64,000 bases of DNA from Rugalucina vietnamica (GCA_964017185.1 OZ024871.1:22048488-22112487), one strand, 5' to 3'; positions 43,325 through 56,410 are shown, numbered from the stretch's first letter. The notes: generated by a model from the sequence alone, not told the origin. Numbers and translations are program-made.

Positions 43325-44285
43325 TAACATATTTTATCGCCTGCTCGTTTTATTCGCGTGCTCGTTATATACAAGAACTTGTAAGAGTATCAGCACACTA
43401 ATGTGAATGTAACCAAGGTATGCTTATAGCTGTATACCTTACAGACTTACTCCAGCAGTTTGCAAAAGTGAGAGTGTATTTTCCCTATATTTCATGTTGT
43501 GGTTTTACTACATTCTAGTAACTGATACGCCATATGTCCTAAAGGTATGTTTTCCTTTTTAATTTGCACGCCCTTGGGTCGGACCTCAGGCGCATTAACG
43601 TCCTGACCCCGATTTGAAGCTGTTATACAAATGGGAGGGACTATGAGTGTAGATGACGGGCTTAGCTATTGTCTCTAGTCGGATCCCACTTTGTTTCTTT
43701 TGTTCCGGTATTTCAGAGTCAAGATTACTGTTGTCCTCGTTTCTGCTACTTGTGTTGTTAATCTTCTCCATGCTGGATATTGCATTTTTCTAAAACTCCC
43801 TTAGATATTTAAGAAATGATTTCGATTTTTGCTGTTCATGGACTCATGAACGCATACTATCTCGTGCGAAATAAGCGAAGCACGAATAAGGATGTGTTTA
43901 TGAGTCCATGAACAGAAAAGAAAACAGTTATCATGTTACTATGTTTCAGCTTTTCAGTTTTACTTAGCATCGCTACTTTTCTAGATACTTTGCAAATATT
44001 TACATTCCCGATGCAAATTCTTAATGGACCTTTAGCATTGAAATGCCATTCATAGTTCCATGAATGCATCGTGTTACGCAACGTCACCTGATCAGGTCAT
44101 GACGGCAAAAAAGACCATGGCTCTCGCCAATGTGATTGGACGTTGGTAACGATTGGACGCTGGTAACGTCATTACGTCACTGATGCATTTCCGCTGTTTG
44201 AAGACACTCTGCGTGTAGACTTTCTATTTGCTTCTAAATGTGCTCGCCACCGTCATTTTTAACAAGCGAAAGAAAGAAAGAAGGA
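43325..44285. other. Intergenic with one fold-back
   Basis: Contains the hairpin 43833-43914 (TGTTCATGGACTCATGAACG / matching arm) and several ACGTCA sites near 44080-44180. No gene is supported. Confidence 0.45.
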
Positions 44286-44286
44286 A

Positions 44287-44500
44287 GCGCGGTAGCTCAG
44301 TGGTTAACACACTCGACTCTAGTGCTAGAGTTCCAGGGTTCAATCCTCCGCGGCGGCATGGACAGTTCGGTGTCCGAACACGCCTCCCTTCGTGTCATTT
44401 GCAGGGATGACATGAATGGTAGAGCACCGTCCTTCGGATCGGGATGTTAACTGGAGGCCCCCTGTGCTGGGGCAGTCATCCCCGGGGCAGGTTTAAGATC
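44287..44500 (+). mobile_element. tRNA-derived SINE
   Basis: A box GGTAGCTCAGTGGTTAA and B box GGGTTCAATCCTCC, followed by GGTAGAGCACCGTCCTTCGG, GGATGTTAACTGGAGGCCC and CCCTGTGCTGGGGC. This body is typical of invertebrate SINEs. End approximate. Confidence 0.7.
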
Positions 44501-45771
44501 TCTACACAGGTTCTATCCTCATGCACGTAGTCATCCTGCAAACATGCCACGGTGTACACCTTCCTACACTGAAAAGCTTTAAAAACGCAAAAGTTGTAAT
44601 TCAATTGTATTTTCATACTTCTAGTAGTTCGATTTTTATGAAATTTGACACACATAAACATTGATATGTTTAAAAACTACGCTGTGAATTTCATATCAAA
44701 ATAATGAGAACTGTGAGAGTTACAGTCCTTGCTATAGCTATACCCCTAAAATCCAAAACTGCAAAAGATATTGAGCACCACTAAAATGTGTTCCTTTGCA
44801 CAAAGAGCATTGCTATTTCATTGAAAGCACAGGTTTTGCCAATTGCCTTGATTGCATGACAATAATGCTAGCTTGTCTGATTGGTCATTGTCGACGTAAT
44901 CCACGTAATATAGCGTTTTTACGTCAAATCTCTAGAGACATTAGTGCCTTGACGTCAAAAGTTCGGTTGATCAGACCGGTGTCAACCTTTCACTGTCCCA
45001 ATAGCCTCGGAGGGACAGCTGCAGTGCCGTATAGATGAAAAATGGTAATTATGACGTCACGTGGCGTCACATGTACGTCATAAAGTTAGTAAAAATTCAA
45101 TTGTGCTGGATAATTCATTTTCAAAGACCCGTAGAATTGTCAAAAATGAAACAAAACGAAAACTAAAGTGTTTTTAGATATGGATTACTACAAGCTCCAT
45201 GTGAAATGGTCAAATGTTTTTCTTCATTAATTCAACGTGACGCCACATGGCAAAAAGAATAAAATGGCTTTTTATTCCTGTGGGTGGTCAGTGACTTTAC
45301 AAATGCCGGTTTCATGTAAAAATGGAAGCAGAGTACAGTTACTGATCCCTTTCACCTGTTACAGAAGACTTAAAATATCCTTGGTGCAAAAAATTACCAA
45401 TTTTCTTTTTTTGCGTTTTTAAAGCTAATCAAAAATTGATTGAAAGGCTTAATAGGCAAACAAACAAACAAATATAAATAAAGAGTTTAATTTTTCTTAG
45501 GTTCATGGAGCTATAATTCCAACTTCACTGATTTCTCGCATTCTGATTGGTATGTTGGATGATTTTACACTACATGTAAGAATCGTCATTTTCACCTGTA
45601 ATGAACGGCAGTGTGTCGCTAGAAAATTTACATTAACTCCTTCGGGGTCATTCACTTTGCACACGACCAATTACGGTTCATAGCTTCATAAACATTAAAA
45701 AAATGAAATTGATTTCTTAATTAATTGGGGCTTATTGCTTATTGGATGGTTGGAACAGCTAAAAAGTCAAA
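44501..45771. other. Intergenic, CRE-rich, no gene seen
   Basis: Several TGACGTCA or ACGTCA motifs, for example around 45051-45080 where TGACGTCACGTGGCGTCACA occurs. Short ORFs here show no recognisable domains. Confidence 0.4.
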
Positions 45772-46108
45772 TTTTCGCACTTAACGTCATGGCAATAAGC
45801 GAGGAAACGTCATGCAAAACGGAAGTAAACAAACAACTTAACTGGCTGGTGTTGACGTGGTTCCACCCAATAGTGCGGCCTCGATCACGTGACTTCGATG
45901 TAAACGTTCATGGAACTCTGAACACACATGAAAATCTAAAGGTTCATCTAAGGAAGTTTTAGAAAAATATAAATATAGTTCCATGAACGTTTACATCAAA
46001 ATCATGTGATCTAGGCAGCGCCATTGGGTGTAGCGACGTCAACTCCAGCCAGTTACGTTTATTAACTCCCATTTGCATAACAACGGTCGCCTGACGTTAT
46101 GTGCGAAA
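45772..46108. mobile_element. Fold-back element, about 140-bp arms
   Basis: Arms 45772-45917 and 45977-46108 are diverged inverted copies (TTTTCGCACTTAACGTCATG and CTGACGTTATGTGCGAAA; AACGTTCATGGAACT and AGTTCCATGAACGTT). The spacer is 59 bp. No target duplication was established. Confidence 0.7.
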
Positions 46109-46168
46109 TAAATGGCGTTTGGCTGTTCAAACCCTCCAGTAAGCCGAAAGTTAAAAGCTGAAACATAA

Positions 46169-49100
46169 ACCAGAGGACCAATGGTCCTGTAAATGCTCAC
46201 CTGAGACCTGAGATATATACATGTACCAATAAACTTGTTAGACTAGAATGGCACAATGCATGTATATAACCCTAGGGCAGGGTCAGAATAACTCCTGGAG
46301 TCAATGTCTTTTTCAAATCATAAAAATTCAGTCCATTCGCCAATTAACTGCAAGTTTTGTCCTTCAAATGACATTTTAAATGGGCGATCTAAGTTGACCT
46401 TGCCATGAAATAGGTCAAGGTCATCCCAGTGTCATGATTTATATAAACTTTGTAGACCTCCGTTCCTTAATGCTTCATGCCAAGTTTCAAAATCATAGGC
46501 CTTCTGGTTCTGAAGAAGAAGATTTTTAAAAATGTTTGCTATTTATAGCCATGGCGGCCATCTTGGTCATGTGACCTTGACCATTTATATAAACTTTCAT
46601 TTCCTCTTCCTAAGGATGCTCCACATAAAGTTTGGCTTTGATTGGCTAAGCAGTTTCTGAGAAAAAGCTGTTTGAATATTATGGTCATCTACATGTATAT
46701 AGCTCCGGGGCAGGGGCAGACAACCCCTGGGCCTAAAATGTTTTCATAAGCATAAATCTTCTGTCCATTTGCTCATTCCTAGCAAGTTTTCTGCCATTCA
46801 GCCATTACATGACATTTTCCTATTTTTTCCCATTCAAATGCATGGGCGACCTAAGTTGACCTTGCCGTAAAATAGGTCAAGGTCATCCCAGGGTCATGAT
46901 TTATATAAACTTTGTAGAGCTCCATCCCTAGATGTTTCATACTAAGTTTCAAAATCATAGACCTTCTGGTTCTGAAGAAGAAGATTTTATTTCATTCCCT
47001 CTTCCTAAGGATGCTCCACAAAAATGCTGGCTTTAATTGGCCATGCGGTTTCAGAGAAGAAGATGTTTCAATATTATGGTCATATACATGTATATAGCCC
47101 CGGGGCAGGGGCAGACAACCCCCTGGGCCAAAAATATTTTCTTAAACATAAATCTTCTGTCAATTTGCTCATTTCTAGCATGTTTTCTGCCATTTAATTA
47201 CATTTTCCTACTTTTTCCCATTCCAATGCATGGGAGACCTAAGTTGACCTTGTCGTAAAATAGGTCAAGGTCATCTCAGGGTCATGATTTATATAAACTT
47301 TGTAGAGTTCCATTCCCAGATGCTTCACACCAAGTTTCAAAATCATAGGCCTTCTGGTTCTGAAGAAAAAGATTTTTAAACGTTTTTGCTATTTATAGCC
47401 ATGGCGGCCATCTTGGTCATGTGACCTTGACCATTTATATAAACTTTCATTCCCCCTTCCCAACAATGCTCCACATGAAGTTTGGCTTTGATTGGCCCAG
47501 CAGTTTCAGAGAAGAAGATGTTTGAATATTATGGTCATATACATGTATATAGCCCCGGGGCAGGGGCAGACAACCCCCCAGGGGCTAAAATTTTCCATGA
47601 ACATTAATCTTCTGTCCATTTGCCAATTACCAGTAAGTTTTACCCATTAAATAGCATTTTACCATTTTTCCCATTCAAATGCATTGGCAACCTAAGTTGA
47701 CCTTGCCATAAAATAGGTCAAGGTCATCCTAGGGTCATGATTTATATAAACTATGATGGGCCCGCGTCCCCGATGCTTCATACCAAGTTTCGTGGAAATC
47801 AGTCCACTGGTTCTGGAGAAGAAGATTTTTAAAGGTTTTTGCTATTTATAGCCATGGCGGCCATCTTGGTCATGTGACCTGGACCATTTATAGAAACTTT
47901 CGTTCCCCCTTCCTAAGGATATTTTCAATTTATAGAGGTTTGGAAAATAATCAAAGGGAAATAACTCCAAAGATATGAAAGCAAGAGTAATGATTCTTGT
48001 GCATCATGCTTTATAAGTGTACCATGTTTCATTGAAAAATCTCTAATGGTTTTTTAGTTATAGAGCAGAAATGAAATTGAATGAAAAATAATCAAAGGGA
48101 AATAACTCCAAAGATATGCAAGCAAGAGTTATGGTTCTTTAGCATGACACATCATCTCATCGTGCTTTATAAGTGTACCAAGTTTCATTTAAATATTTCT
48201 TATGGTTTTCAAGTTATAGAGTGGACATGAAATTGTATGGAAAAATAATCAAAGGGAAATAACTCCAAAGATATGAAAGGTAGAGTTATAATTCTTGTGC
48301 ATGACACATCGTCTCATCATGCTTTATAAGTGTACCAAATTTCACTGAAATTTCTCTTACAGTTTTCAAGTTATAGGGTGGACACGAAATTGTATGGAAA
48401 ATTATCAAAGGGAAATTACTCCAAAGATATGCAAGCAAGAGTTATGGTTCTTTAGCATGACACATAATCTCATCGTGCTTTATAAGTGTACCAAGTTTCA
48501 TTGAAATAACTCTTACGATTTTCGAGTTATAAAGCGGACACGAAATTGTATGGAAAATAATCAAAGGGAAATAACTCATAAAATACTCAAGCCAGAGTTA
48601 TGGTTCTTGTGCATGACATATCATCTGATCATGCTCAATAAGTGTACCAAGTTTTATTGAAAAATCTTAAACGGTTTTCAAGTTATACAGCGGACACGAA
48701 ATTGTATCGAAAATAATCAAAGGGAAATAACTCCAAAAATACTCAAGCTAGAGTTATGGTTCTTGTGCATGACACATCGTCTCGTCGTGGTCTACAAGTG
48801 TACCAAGTTTCATTGAAAAATCTTAAACGGTTTTCAAGTTATACAGCGGACACGAAATTGTATCGAAAATAATCAAAGGGAAATAACTCTAAATATACTC
48901 AAGCCAGAGTTATGGTTCTTGTGCATGACACATCGCCTCTCGTCGTGGTCTACAAGTGTACCAAGTTTCATTGAAAAATCTTTAACAGTTTTCAAGTTAT
49001 ACAGCGGACACGAAATTGTATCGAAAATAATCAAAGGGAAATAACTCCAAAAATACTCAAGCTAGAGTTATGGTTCTTGTGCATGACACATCGTCTCGTC

Positions 49101-49177
49101 GTGGTTTACAAGTGTACCAAGTTTCATTGAAAATCTTTAACGGTTTTCAAGTTATTGAGCGGACACGATTTGTGACG

Positions 49178-49209
<32 letters not shown>

Positions 49210-49256
49210 CACGGGGAAAAACAATATGTCTCCCGACCATGTCGGGGGGAGACATA
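46169..49256 (+). mobile_element. Chimeric hairpin-ended element: F1 head, F4 tail
   Basis: Starts with the F1 left end (AGGACCAATGGTCCT, then ATGCTCACCTGAG) and about four F1-type units to 47935. It then changes to an F4 array (47945-49170): about eight units of roughly 150 bp with ATAATCAAAGGGAAATAACT, AGAGTTATGGTTCTTGTGCA and AGTGTACCAAGTTTCATTGA. A GGACAGACAGACAGACAG stretch follows. It ends in the F4 hairpin (49225-49256), TATGTCTCCC / GGGAGACATA around CGACCATGTCG, then AAAA. No F1 tail or F4 head is present. Confidence 0.7.
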
Positions 49257-49479
49257 AAAATTCGCAATATAGTCTCTGATGGTGCAAAATATAGATCCCC
49301 TTCCAATATAAATTTTGACAGGTGTACGGAGGAGATTGCATCTGCATTGATTTTGTAAACGAGAGGGTGTTGAGTATAGTGCACTAAAGGAATGGAAACA
49401 CAAAGTATAAATGTATTAAGTTTAAAATTATTCACAAAATACAAATCTTTTACCACTTAAACCTAAATCTCCAAAAATT

Positions 49480-50275
49480 TCATAAAAAGAATGTCTTGTC
49501 TCCAGCTGACAAGGCCGCAAACAATGCTGTTGTCATTTGTAGGCCACACTATATCGGGCACTATATTTACACCTTAATACAGGAGCTGAATGTATCAGGG
49601 CTTATCAGGAGACAGATACTGATGAAATGTCTGCAGTTAATGCCCACTTAGACGAATTGCCAATTAAGTTTTCTGTTTATGTAGAAAAAAGCCCAGATAA
49701 ATGTCCTACAATGTATTGGTTACCTAAGCTTCATAAAAGACCATATAGTTCTTGCACTACTACTGAACTTTCAAAATTATTAACTTCCTGTCTTACTGCT
49801 ATAAAATCTTTTGAATATTGACAACCCTTATTTTGAAAATATGGTAAGCCAGATTTGCCCACCAGAGCTACACCTGAATAAAGCCAACACTACGGACACC
49901 GAAGCCCCATTTTTGGATTTACATCTTTCTATTGCAAATGGTTTTGTTTCATCCTAAAGTGTGATGACTTTGATTTTGACGCTGTCAACGGTGACGTTCT
50001 TTGTCGTGCTTCTAATGCGGTATACATTTCACAGTTTATTAGGTTTGCTAGAGTCTTAACTCATGTGACAGACTTTATTACACGTAATAAATGTTTGACG
50101 ACTAGACCTTTCCACCAAGGGTATCGGTATCATAAACTCCGAAAAGCATTTTCTAAAATTTATTGCCAACACAATGATCAGATTTCTAAATTTAATTTGG
50201 ATAAATTCGTAACTAGCTGCTCCAGCTGTGATTCATTACGTTTAATGTTAGGTCTGTCTGCTTCTCAGTAATGTA
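49480..50275 (+). pseudogene. Reverse-transcriptase fragment, Penelope-like or similar
   Basis: Broken plus-strand frames. Near 49625 it reads LPIKFSVYVEKSPDKCPTMY, then WLPKLHKRPYSSCTT, then ELSKLLTSCLTAIKS; the WLPKLHK motif occurs in Penelope-type and related reverse transcriptases. Near 50020-50270 it reads VYISQFIRFARVLTHVTDF, then RNKCLTTRPFHQGYRYHKLR, typical of the C-terminal part of abundant mollusc retroelement proteins. The catalytic middle is deleted and several frameshifts are present. Confidence 0.65.
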
Positions 50276-51840
50276 TACGCTTATTTTGGTTTTAATAAAA
50301 GCTAGCCGGACGGGCTGTAACCCTCCTGGAAAGAGCTATAGCTAGCTATCTTGCTTTTCATGTGTTTTGTTATATTTTATAAGTTGTCTGTCTTGTTTTG
50401 CTTTCCTTTCTCGCCTCGCGTCTGGTTTGGTTTTTAAGTTCAATTGTGTCCATTTCTGTGCGGTTCTGTTCTTACTTTACTGAAATTGAATAAGTATGGA
50501 TAGTTATCTGAATAACAAGTTTTTGCTAATACTCGTGCTATTAAAATCAGGTCACCTTATTGTTTTTTAACAAATCACATGCATCAGAATTCTTTCCAAT
50601 TTGGTCATTTTTTAAAAGAAATCTAGTGTGTCAACCATCTTTCAGCATGAATTGTAAAAACCTATTGCGCATGCTCCATATTAATGATTACTGTGGTACA
50701 ATATGGGAGTTCTGGAAGGTCAACCCAACTCTTCCTGCATGTCTGCTCTGGACGCAACTGCAGTGTAACTTCTGTGGTGAAGTAATGATATAGTTACGCT
50801 AAATGAATTTTAACAAGGGTCGTTCGATCCGGGACTTGTACAGTCTTGGTGGGACTACATCAAAGTCCTGTCTCTGTATGATCTTTAGCTGTTCATGGCA
50901 CGTAAACCCATAACACAACAACACTAATGCAGTCTTTGGGACAGGAATAAATTTTGTTGAGGGTGTGAGCCTATACCAGGCTAATTCATCAAACAGTATA
51001 CATAATGAAACCAGGTTCAACTATGGATGACCAGATTTTTTAGCAGTCTGGACTCATTATATCTACATTATATATACAGGTCGATGTGCCTGTTTATGTT
51101 TTGTGTCTCGAAAATATTGAGATTATGTGACAGTCCTGTCGTACAGCCTGAATAGCCCCACACCATGCCACAGACATACCCAAGGATCATTTAGCTCTAC
51201 CATTTGAATAAGAATATTGTCTTCTTTAAGAAGGTAAAAGTAGGCAAAAGAAACTGGAACTTTAAATGGGATTTAATACTTCTGAGATTTCCTCGAGAAG
51301 GGGTTTCAAGTACAGATAATGTAGGCTTTGAGAATCAACATCAATTCTTGTCATTTAACTTGATAATAGAAAACCATTTAACTTGTTAATTACACCCTGG
51401 ATGTTAATCACATTCCAAAGCACAATCACGACAAGAATGCTGCTCTTATAAAAGACTATTTTCATTTAAAAATGCCTATGGTTTTAAGGAAAAATAAAAG
51501 TTGGCCATCATTCTCTTTATTCACCCATTAGCTTCCCTGAATAAGGGGCTGTGTGATAGAGGAATTTATTATTTCATTTTTGATGGCCCAGGATGTATAT
51601 TTTTGGCTGGAACAATCACTTTTATATGAAATATATAGAAATCAGGAAAAGTTTTATAAAGTATTGTCCCCCCCCCCTCCCCCCCCGAGAGCCAACAAAA
51701 GCTTTTGCCTGCATGCCTGCATAGCGTAAAGGGACCAGTGATCAATCAAAAATAACCATGTTTTATAAATTTGCGGATCAGTCATGCACTGGAGAATGCA
51801 TCTGTACATACCATATTCGCCATGTTTTCCAGTGTGTCAG
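50276..51840. other. Intergenic, no gene seen
   Basis: Includes a C-rich run (about 51668-51688) and scattered short ORFs without domains. No transposon ends are identified. Confidence 0.4.
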
Positions 51841-51844
51841 TTTA

Positions 51845-51868
51845 TGACGTCATCACGTCACGTTCTCA
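51845..51868 (+). promoter_or_regulatory. CRE-type element upstream of a candidate first exon
   Basis: TGACGTCATCACGTCACGTT: one perfect TGACGTCA palindrome and a second ACGTCA half-site, 30-40 bp before an ATG in a good context. Such sites bind CREB/ATF proteins (family knowledge). Promoter function is inferred. Confidence 0.45.
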
Positions 51869-51886
51869 GTGACGCCACCCACCATC

Positions 51887-51965
51887 ATGCAGCGTTTATC
51901 AGGGTCAGGTGGACCAGGGATCGATCACCTTCTTTTTCTCTCCAAAACCGCAGCTAACTTGGAAG
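51887..51965 (+). CDS. Candidate first coding exon, unknown protein
   Basis: ATG at 51887 in context CACCATCATGC, open for 26 codons to donor GAAG/GTATGT (51966). Reads MQRLSGSGGPGIDHLLFLSK, then TAANLE. I do not recognise the protein. Support comes from the CRE upstream, the Kozak-like context and the strong donor. No downstream exon is identified among the repeats to the right. Confidence 0.4.
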
Positions 51966-52339
51966 GTATGTACATTTTTAGAAAGAATTACTGTTTACCT
52001 CTAGCCACGAAACACAGTTTGGAAATTTTCAGTGAGTTAAAAGAAATAAAGCAGCGAAATGAGGTGGTCGAAAAGTATAAATGTCCATAGAAACAATGGA
52101 AAACCGTTGAAAAAATAGCTCAAAAATCACAGAAATCGTCCATTAATCGCAGCGTTATCCTTTACAATTTGGAATGTGGATCAGATTTGTTTAGTATGCA
52201 GTTAAGTTAAAAAAGTTAGACAGTCGGAACAAATGCAGGTTGTTTCATCTTGAAGAATTTATTGAACAATCACCGCTTTTTAGCAGTACAAGTAAGACCC
52301 CCTCTTTGTGAAGTTCCAGAAAATGCAAGATAGAAAAGC

Positions 52340-55300
52340 TTTCCAAATAAAGTTATATTAATGGTCATGTGACCTTGAAACCCTACTTACATCAGCAGAA
52401 GAGCTCTTGTCTGGATTGTGTATCCTCTTTTCTGCCATTTTGGTTCATGTGAAAAAATCGTCTAACAAGGTAAGGGTCCTATAATGACCCGCGGGGCAGC
52501 GAGGGCCATATTTGACCCCAGGGGCAAAATTGGCAGGATTTATGTAGAGCTCCACATGACAATGTTGTATATCAAATATACAAGTTTTGTGTCATGCTGT
52601 TGCAGAAAAGATTTTTTCATATATTTCCATTATAAGTCTATGGTAGATAATGACATGCCTTGGGCGTGGCCTGTATGGACCCCAGGGGCACCCTTGGCAG
52701 CATTTATAAAGGAGAGGATTATACACTGGTCAACACAACATATGAAAGCTCTGGGGCATATGGTTTTGGAGAAGAAGATTTTTTTATGTTTTTCCCATGA
52801 CGACCCGGGGCGGGGCACGTATGGACCCCAGGGGCACGGTTGGCAGGATTTATAAAGAGGACCGCTACACATTGCTAAAAACAAAATATGAAAGCTTTGG
52901 GCCTTGTGGTTTCGGAGAAGAAGATTTTTTAAAGTTTTTCCCATGACGCCCCCGGGGCGGGGCACGTATAGACCCCAGGGGCACCGTTGGCAGGATTTAT
53001 AAAGAGGAACACTATACATTGCTACAAACAAAATATGAAAGCTCTGGGCCTTGTGGTTTCGGAGAAGAAGATTTTTTTATGTTTTTCCCATGACGCCCCC
53101 GGGGTATGGACCCCAGGGGCACGGTTGGCAGGACTAATAAAGAGGACAACTATACATTGCTACTGACAAAATATGAAAGGTCTGGGCCTTGTGGTTTCGG
53201 AGAAGAAGATTTTTTTATGTTTTTTCCCATTGTAAGTCTATGGGAGCTAATGACCCCCGCGGCAGGGCCATTTTTGATCCCAGGGGCATGATTGGCAGGA
53301 TTTATAAACAGGATCACTACACATTGCTACATACAAAATATGAAGGCTCTGGGCCATGTGGTTTAAAATATGAAGGCTCTGGGCCATGTGGTTTCGGAGA
53401 AGATTTTTTTATGTTTTGCCCCATCACGCCCCCGGGGCGGGGCCTGTATGGACCCCAGGGGCACGGTTGGCAGGATTTATAAAGATGACCACTATACATT
53501 GCTACACACAAAATATCCCAGATAGCACGTATACATTGGCCCTCCATTGGCCCATCGGACTCCGCACGATTGGCCCATGGTTGTAAATATTGAATGGGCC
53601 AACCTAGCGTTTGCTCATCGGCCCATCTTTGGCCCATAACATTGGTTCGACATTGGGCCAATGCCGGGAGGTTTTGCATTTTTTGTTGGCCCATCACTGT
53701 TTGAATGTGCTCATTACAAGCTATCGACGATGTATTTCTATCGCATATGTCCACTCGGTACAGTTTCTTGGTCTGCAGCACCATGGTGACAGTCGAGCTT
53801 GGTCTCTTGTCTTTGGAGAAGGTAAACTCTTCATTTTTAGTTTTCTCTGTGCTGGATAACTTAGACGACTGGTCTTCTGAAAACAAACGAATAAATACAG
53901 CACCATGACAAAAACATAAACTAGCCTCATTTATGCAACATTTTAACGCGTGCATTTTAGCTCATAAAGGAATAGCTGTTAAGAAATACATGTTAAAACT
54001 AAAACCTCTTTGTTGCAACGAAGTGTGATGGCTAAAGGAAATAAAACATTGAATTATATTATATAAAATCAATTATATTTACGCAACTGCCTTTAATAAG
54101 ATTGAGAAATGAGCTTAATAACTAATGCAAAAAATAAATAAAACTTACCTTCTAAACCTCAGAGTGTCTGTTTCCTAACATGCAAAACTGACTTCTCTAA
54201 AACTTCATGCGAAACACCTGTTAATAATTCTCACATGCCTGAGAAATTTTCTCGTTGCTATGACAACTGATGTACTCTTGTACTCTGGCTGGAGCAGCGA
54301 AGCAATTAATAAACCACAATATTATGAAAAGACGTGTTACAGTGAAAAAGGTGTTAACTTCAATTTTGCTCCCATTGCTTACTAAATATTTACAGATTAG
54401 ATATACAGTAAGTTAAAATGGCCTGGTCAAGGCAGTAACTGCTAATGAAGATAATGGTTTGGTTTTAAATTCATAGATGGTGATTTACATATAAATCATA
54501 ATAATTATTTATGATTGATATATAAATTGAAACTATGAGGAAACCAGACTGTCTCTTTATTGAATAAGATCTAAAGACAGTAATTAATCGATTACAAATT
54601 AACACCGGTCAGTATTTAATCATATACGAATCGGCCAATGATATGCCAACCATCGGCCAACGGAAAGTGTACACGACAAGTTTTTTATATATTTTCTCAG
54701 CCCCTTTGTATAAGCCTTGTCATACATGGTCACAACAGTTAACACTTTCCCTCAATTCGAACTTAAACTAGTATGCATTAATTACTAAACTATATAGAAA
54801 AGAAAACAAAAAGAAAAGAAAAAAAATCCTATACTATTTCAGCATGCACACAACATCAACGAACGTTGTGTGCCTACTGGGTATAAGTACATCGTTTATT
54901 ACAATGGCTAACAAATATTGGGCCACTCTTTTTTCTGTGAAAGAAAATCACTTTCACGATCCGTTGCAGTAACAGATCGTTTGCCAAAGTTGGGCCAACG
55001 TCGGCAAATATTGCATGGGAATGCACTACCGCGCCAACATTGGCCCAATCATGTACATGCGACCACAACCAAATGCCAATTACCCAATCAATATGCAATG
55101 TTGGCCCAATGATATTTGCTATCTGGGTATGAAAGGTCTGGGACTTGTGGTTTCGGAGAAGAAGATTTTTTTATGTTTTTCCCATTGTAAGTCTATGGGA
55201 GCTATCTGTTGCCATGGAAACCAGAGTTCCAATCCGACCTGGCCCAAAACCTAATGCAACCTTTCCCCCTCCTCAATGATGCTTTAGATAAAATTTGATC

Positions 55301-55443
55301 ACGTTCGGCCTTGTTGTCTTAGAGATATTTGAGTTTGAAAATGTGGACGCACGGACCCACGGATGCACGGACGCACGGACGGACGCCGGCTCGACTACTG
55401 TACTATAAGCTCACCTTGTGAGCCTTCGGCTCAGGTGAGCTAA
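52340..55443 (+). mobile_element. Array element with F1 3' hairpin (F6 core)
   Basis: About six units of roughly 150 bp: GACCCCAGGGGCACGGTTGG, CAGGATTTATAAAGAGGA, CATTGCTAC, AAAATATGAAAGCTCTGGGC and GTGGTTTCGGAGAAGAAGAT. The end has a GGACGCACGGACGGACGCC stretch and a perfect F1-type hairpin (55407-55443). The left end is unclear; no F1 palindrome was found. It contains the insertion 53517-55127. The 212-aa minus-strand frame at 53317-53955 runs across repeats and the insertion and is not a gene. Confidence 0.65.
53517..55127. mobile_element. Non-autonomous DNA transposon with TTGGCCCAA clusters
   Basis: Terminal inverted repeats CCCAGATAGCA / TGCTATCTGGG, flanked by TAT on both sides; uninterrupted neighbours read AAAATATGAAAGG, confirming the insertion. 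Both subterminal regions are dense in TTGGCCCAA-type palindromes or halves: at least seven in 53530-53705 and five in 54630-55115. The 0.9-kb middle is A+T-rich and has no transposase. Confidence 0.8.
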
Positions 55444-56410
55444 AAATTGTGAGCATGCAGAAAAAAACTCAAAATTTTTATCTTTTGTTTATAGAAATTT
55501 AGACCCCCCCTCCCCCACTGGTACTTTGATTTCTACCAAATAATGACAAAATATGCACATATCTTAGCATGAATATCTTCACAAAACATGTAATGGAAGT
55601 ATTGTCCTCAACATAAAGGAACAGTATCAGGAGCTTAATAACAGAGGGCTGCTAAAGTATAGGCATATATAGGCCATATAGTCAACGCTCCTTTAAATAA
55701 ATAATCAGAAGGTTAAAGGAGTGCCACATTAATTAAGTAATGCATCCCATCCCAAGCACCCAGAAGAAGAGGAAACCGATACAAACAAAACAACAAAGGT
55801 ACTCGTAAACATACAGCTCTCTCATAAAAAGTATGCTTTCACCGACCTTTGAGGTCAGGGGGGTTCTGGTTACCTGTATTTCCTTTATCGATTATTTTTA
55901 AGCTGGGAACAAGCGGGTAATGCAAAAATGGAGAATACAGTCTAACATTTCCCTGGGTTCAAATTAGATCAAAACGCACCACGAACGCACGAACAACGTA
56001 AGGTATTCGCATGGCTTCCTTGTGAATTCCACTATTCGCAAGACCACCTTCAATTTGCAGGAGATGTGATGCGTATTTTTGTAAATCGGGGAACGGTGGT
56101 ACCGTAAATCAGCGAATCGAGCACTGGTGGGGGCAAATCTGAGATGGTCATGTTGGTCAATGTAAAAAGTAAACTTAATTTAATGCTTTATTTCTTTAAC
56201 GAGGATTCCTAACATCCCGTGGGTCACTGGTAGGTCTCCTCACAAACATATGTACAAATACAAACAGAAAACAAAACATACATACACACAGTAACAACGA
56301 ATATTTACATTTGTACAAGTCCAGTGGGATGTATCAGAGAGAGAGACAGAGAGAGACAGAGAGAGAGAGAGAGACTCATGTGATTGTATTTGTTTCAAAC
56401 TAGATATGTA
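55444..56410. other. Intergenic, no gene seen
   Basis: A (GA)n-rich microsatellite is at about 56335-56375. No exon or transposon end is recognised before the pogo element. Confidence 0.4.

Noticed and set aside
53317..53955. 212-aa minus-strand ORF
   Set aside because: It runs across tandem repeat units and into the TTGGCCCAA transposon; the repeated CQPCPWGPYVPRPG-like blocks are translations of the DNA repeat.
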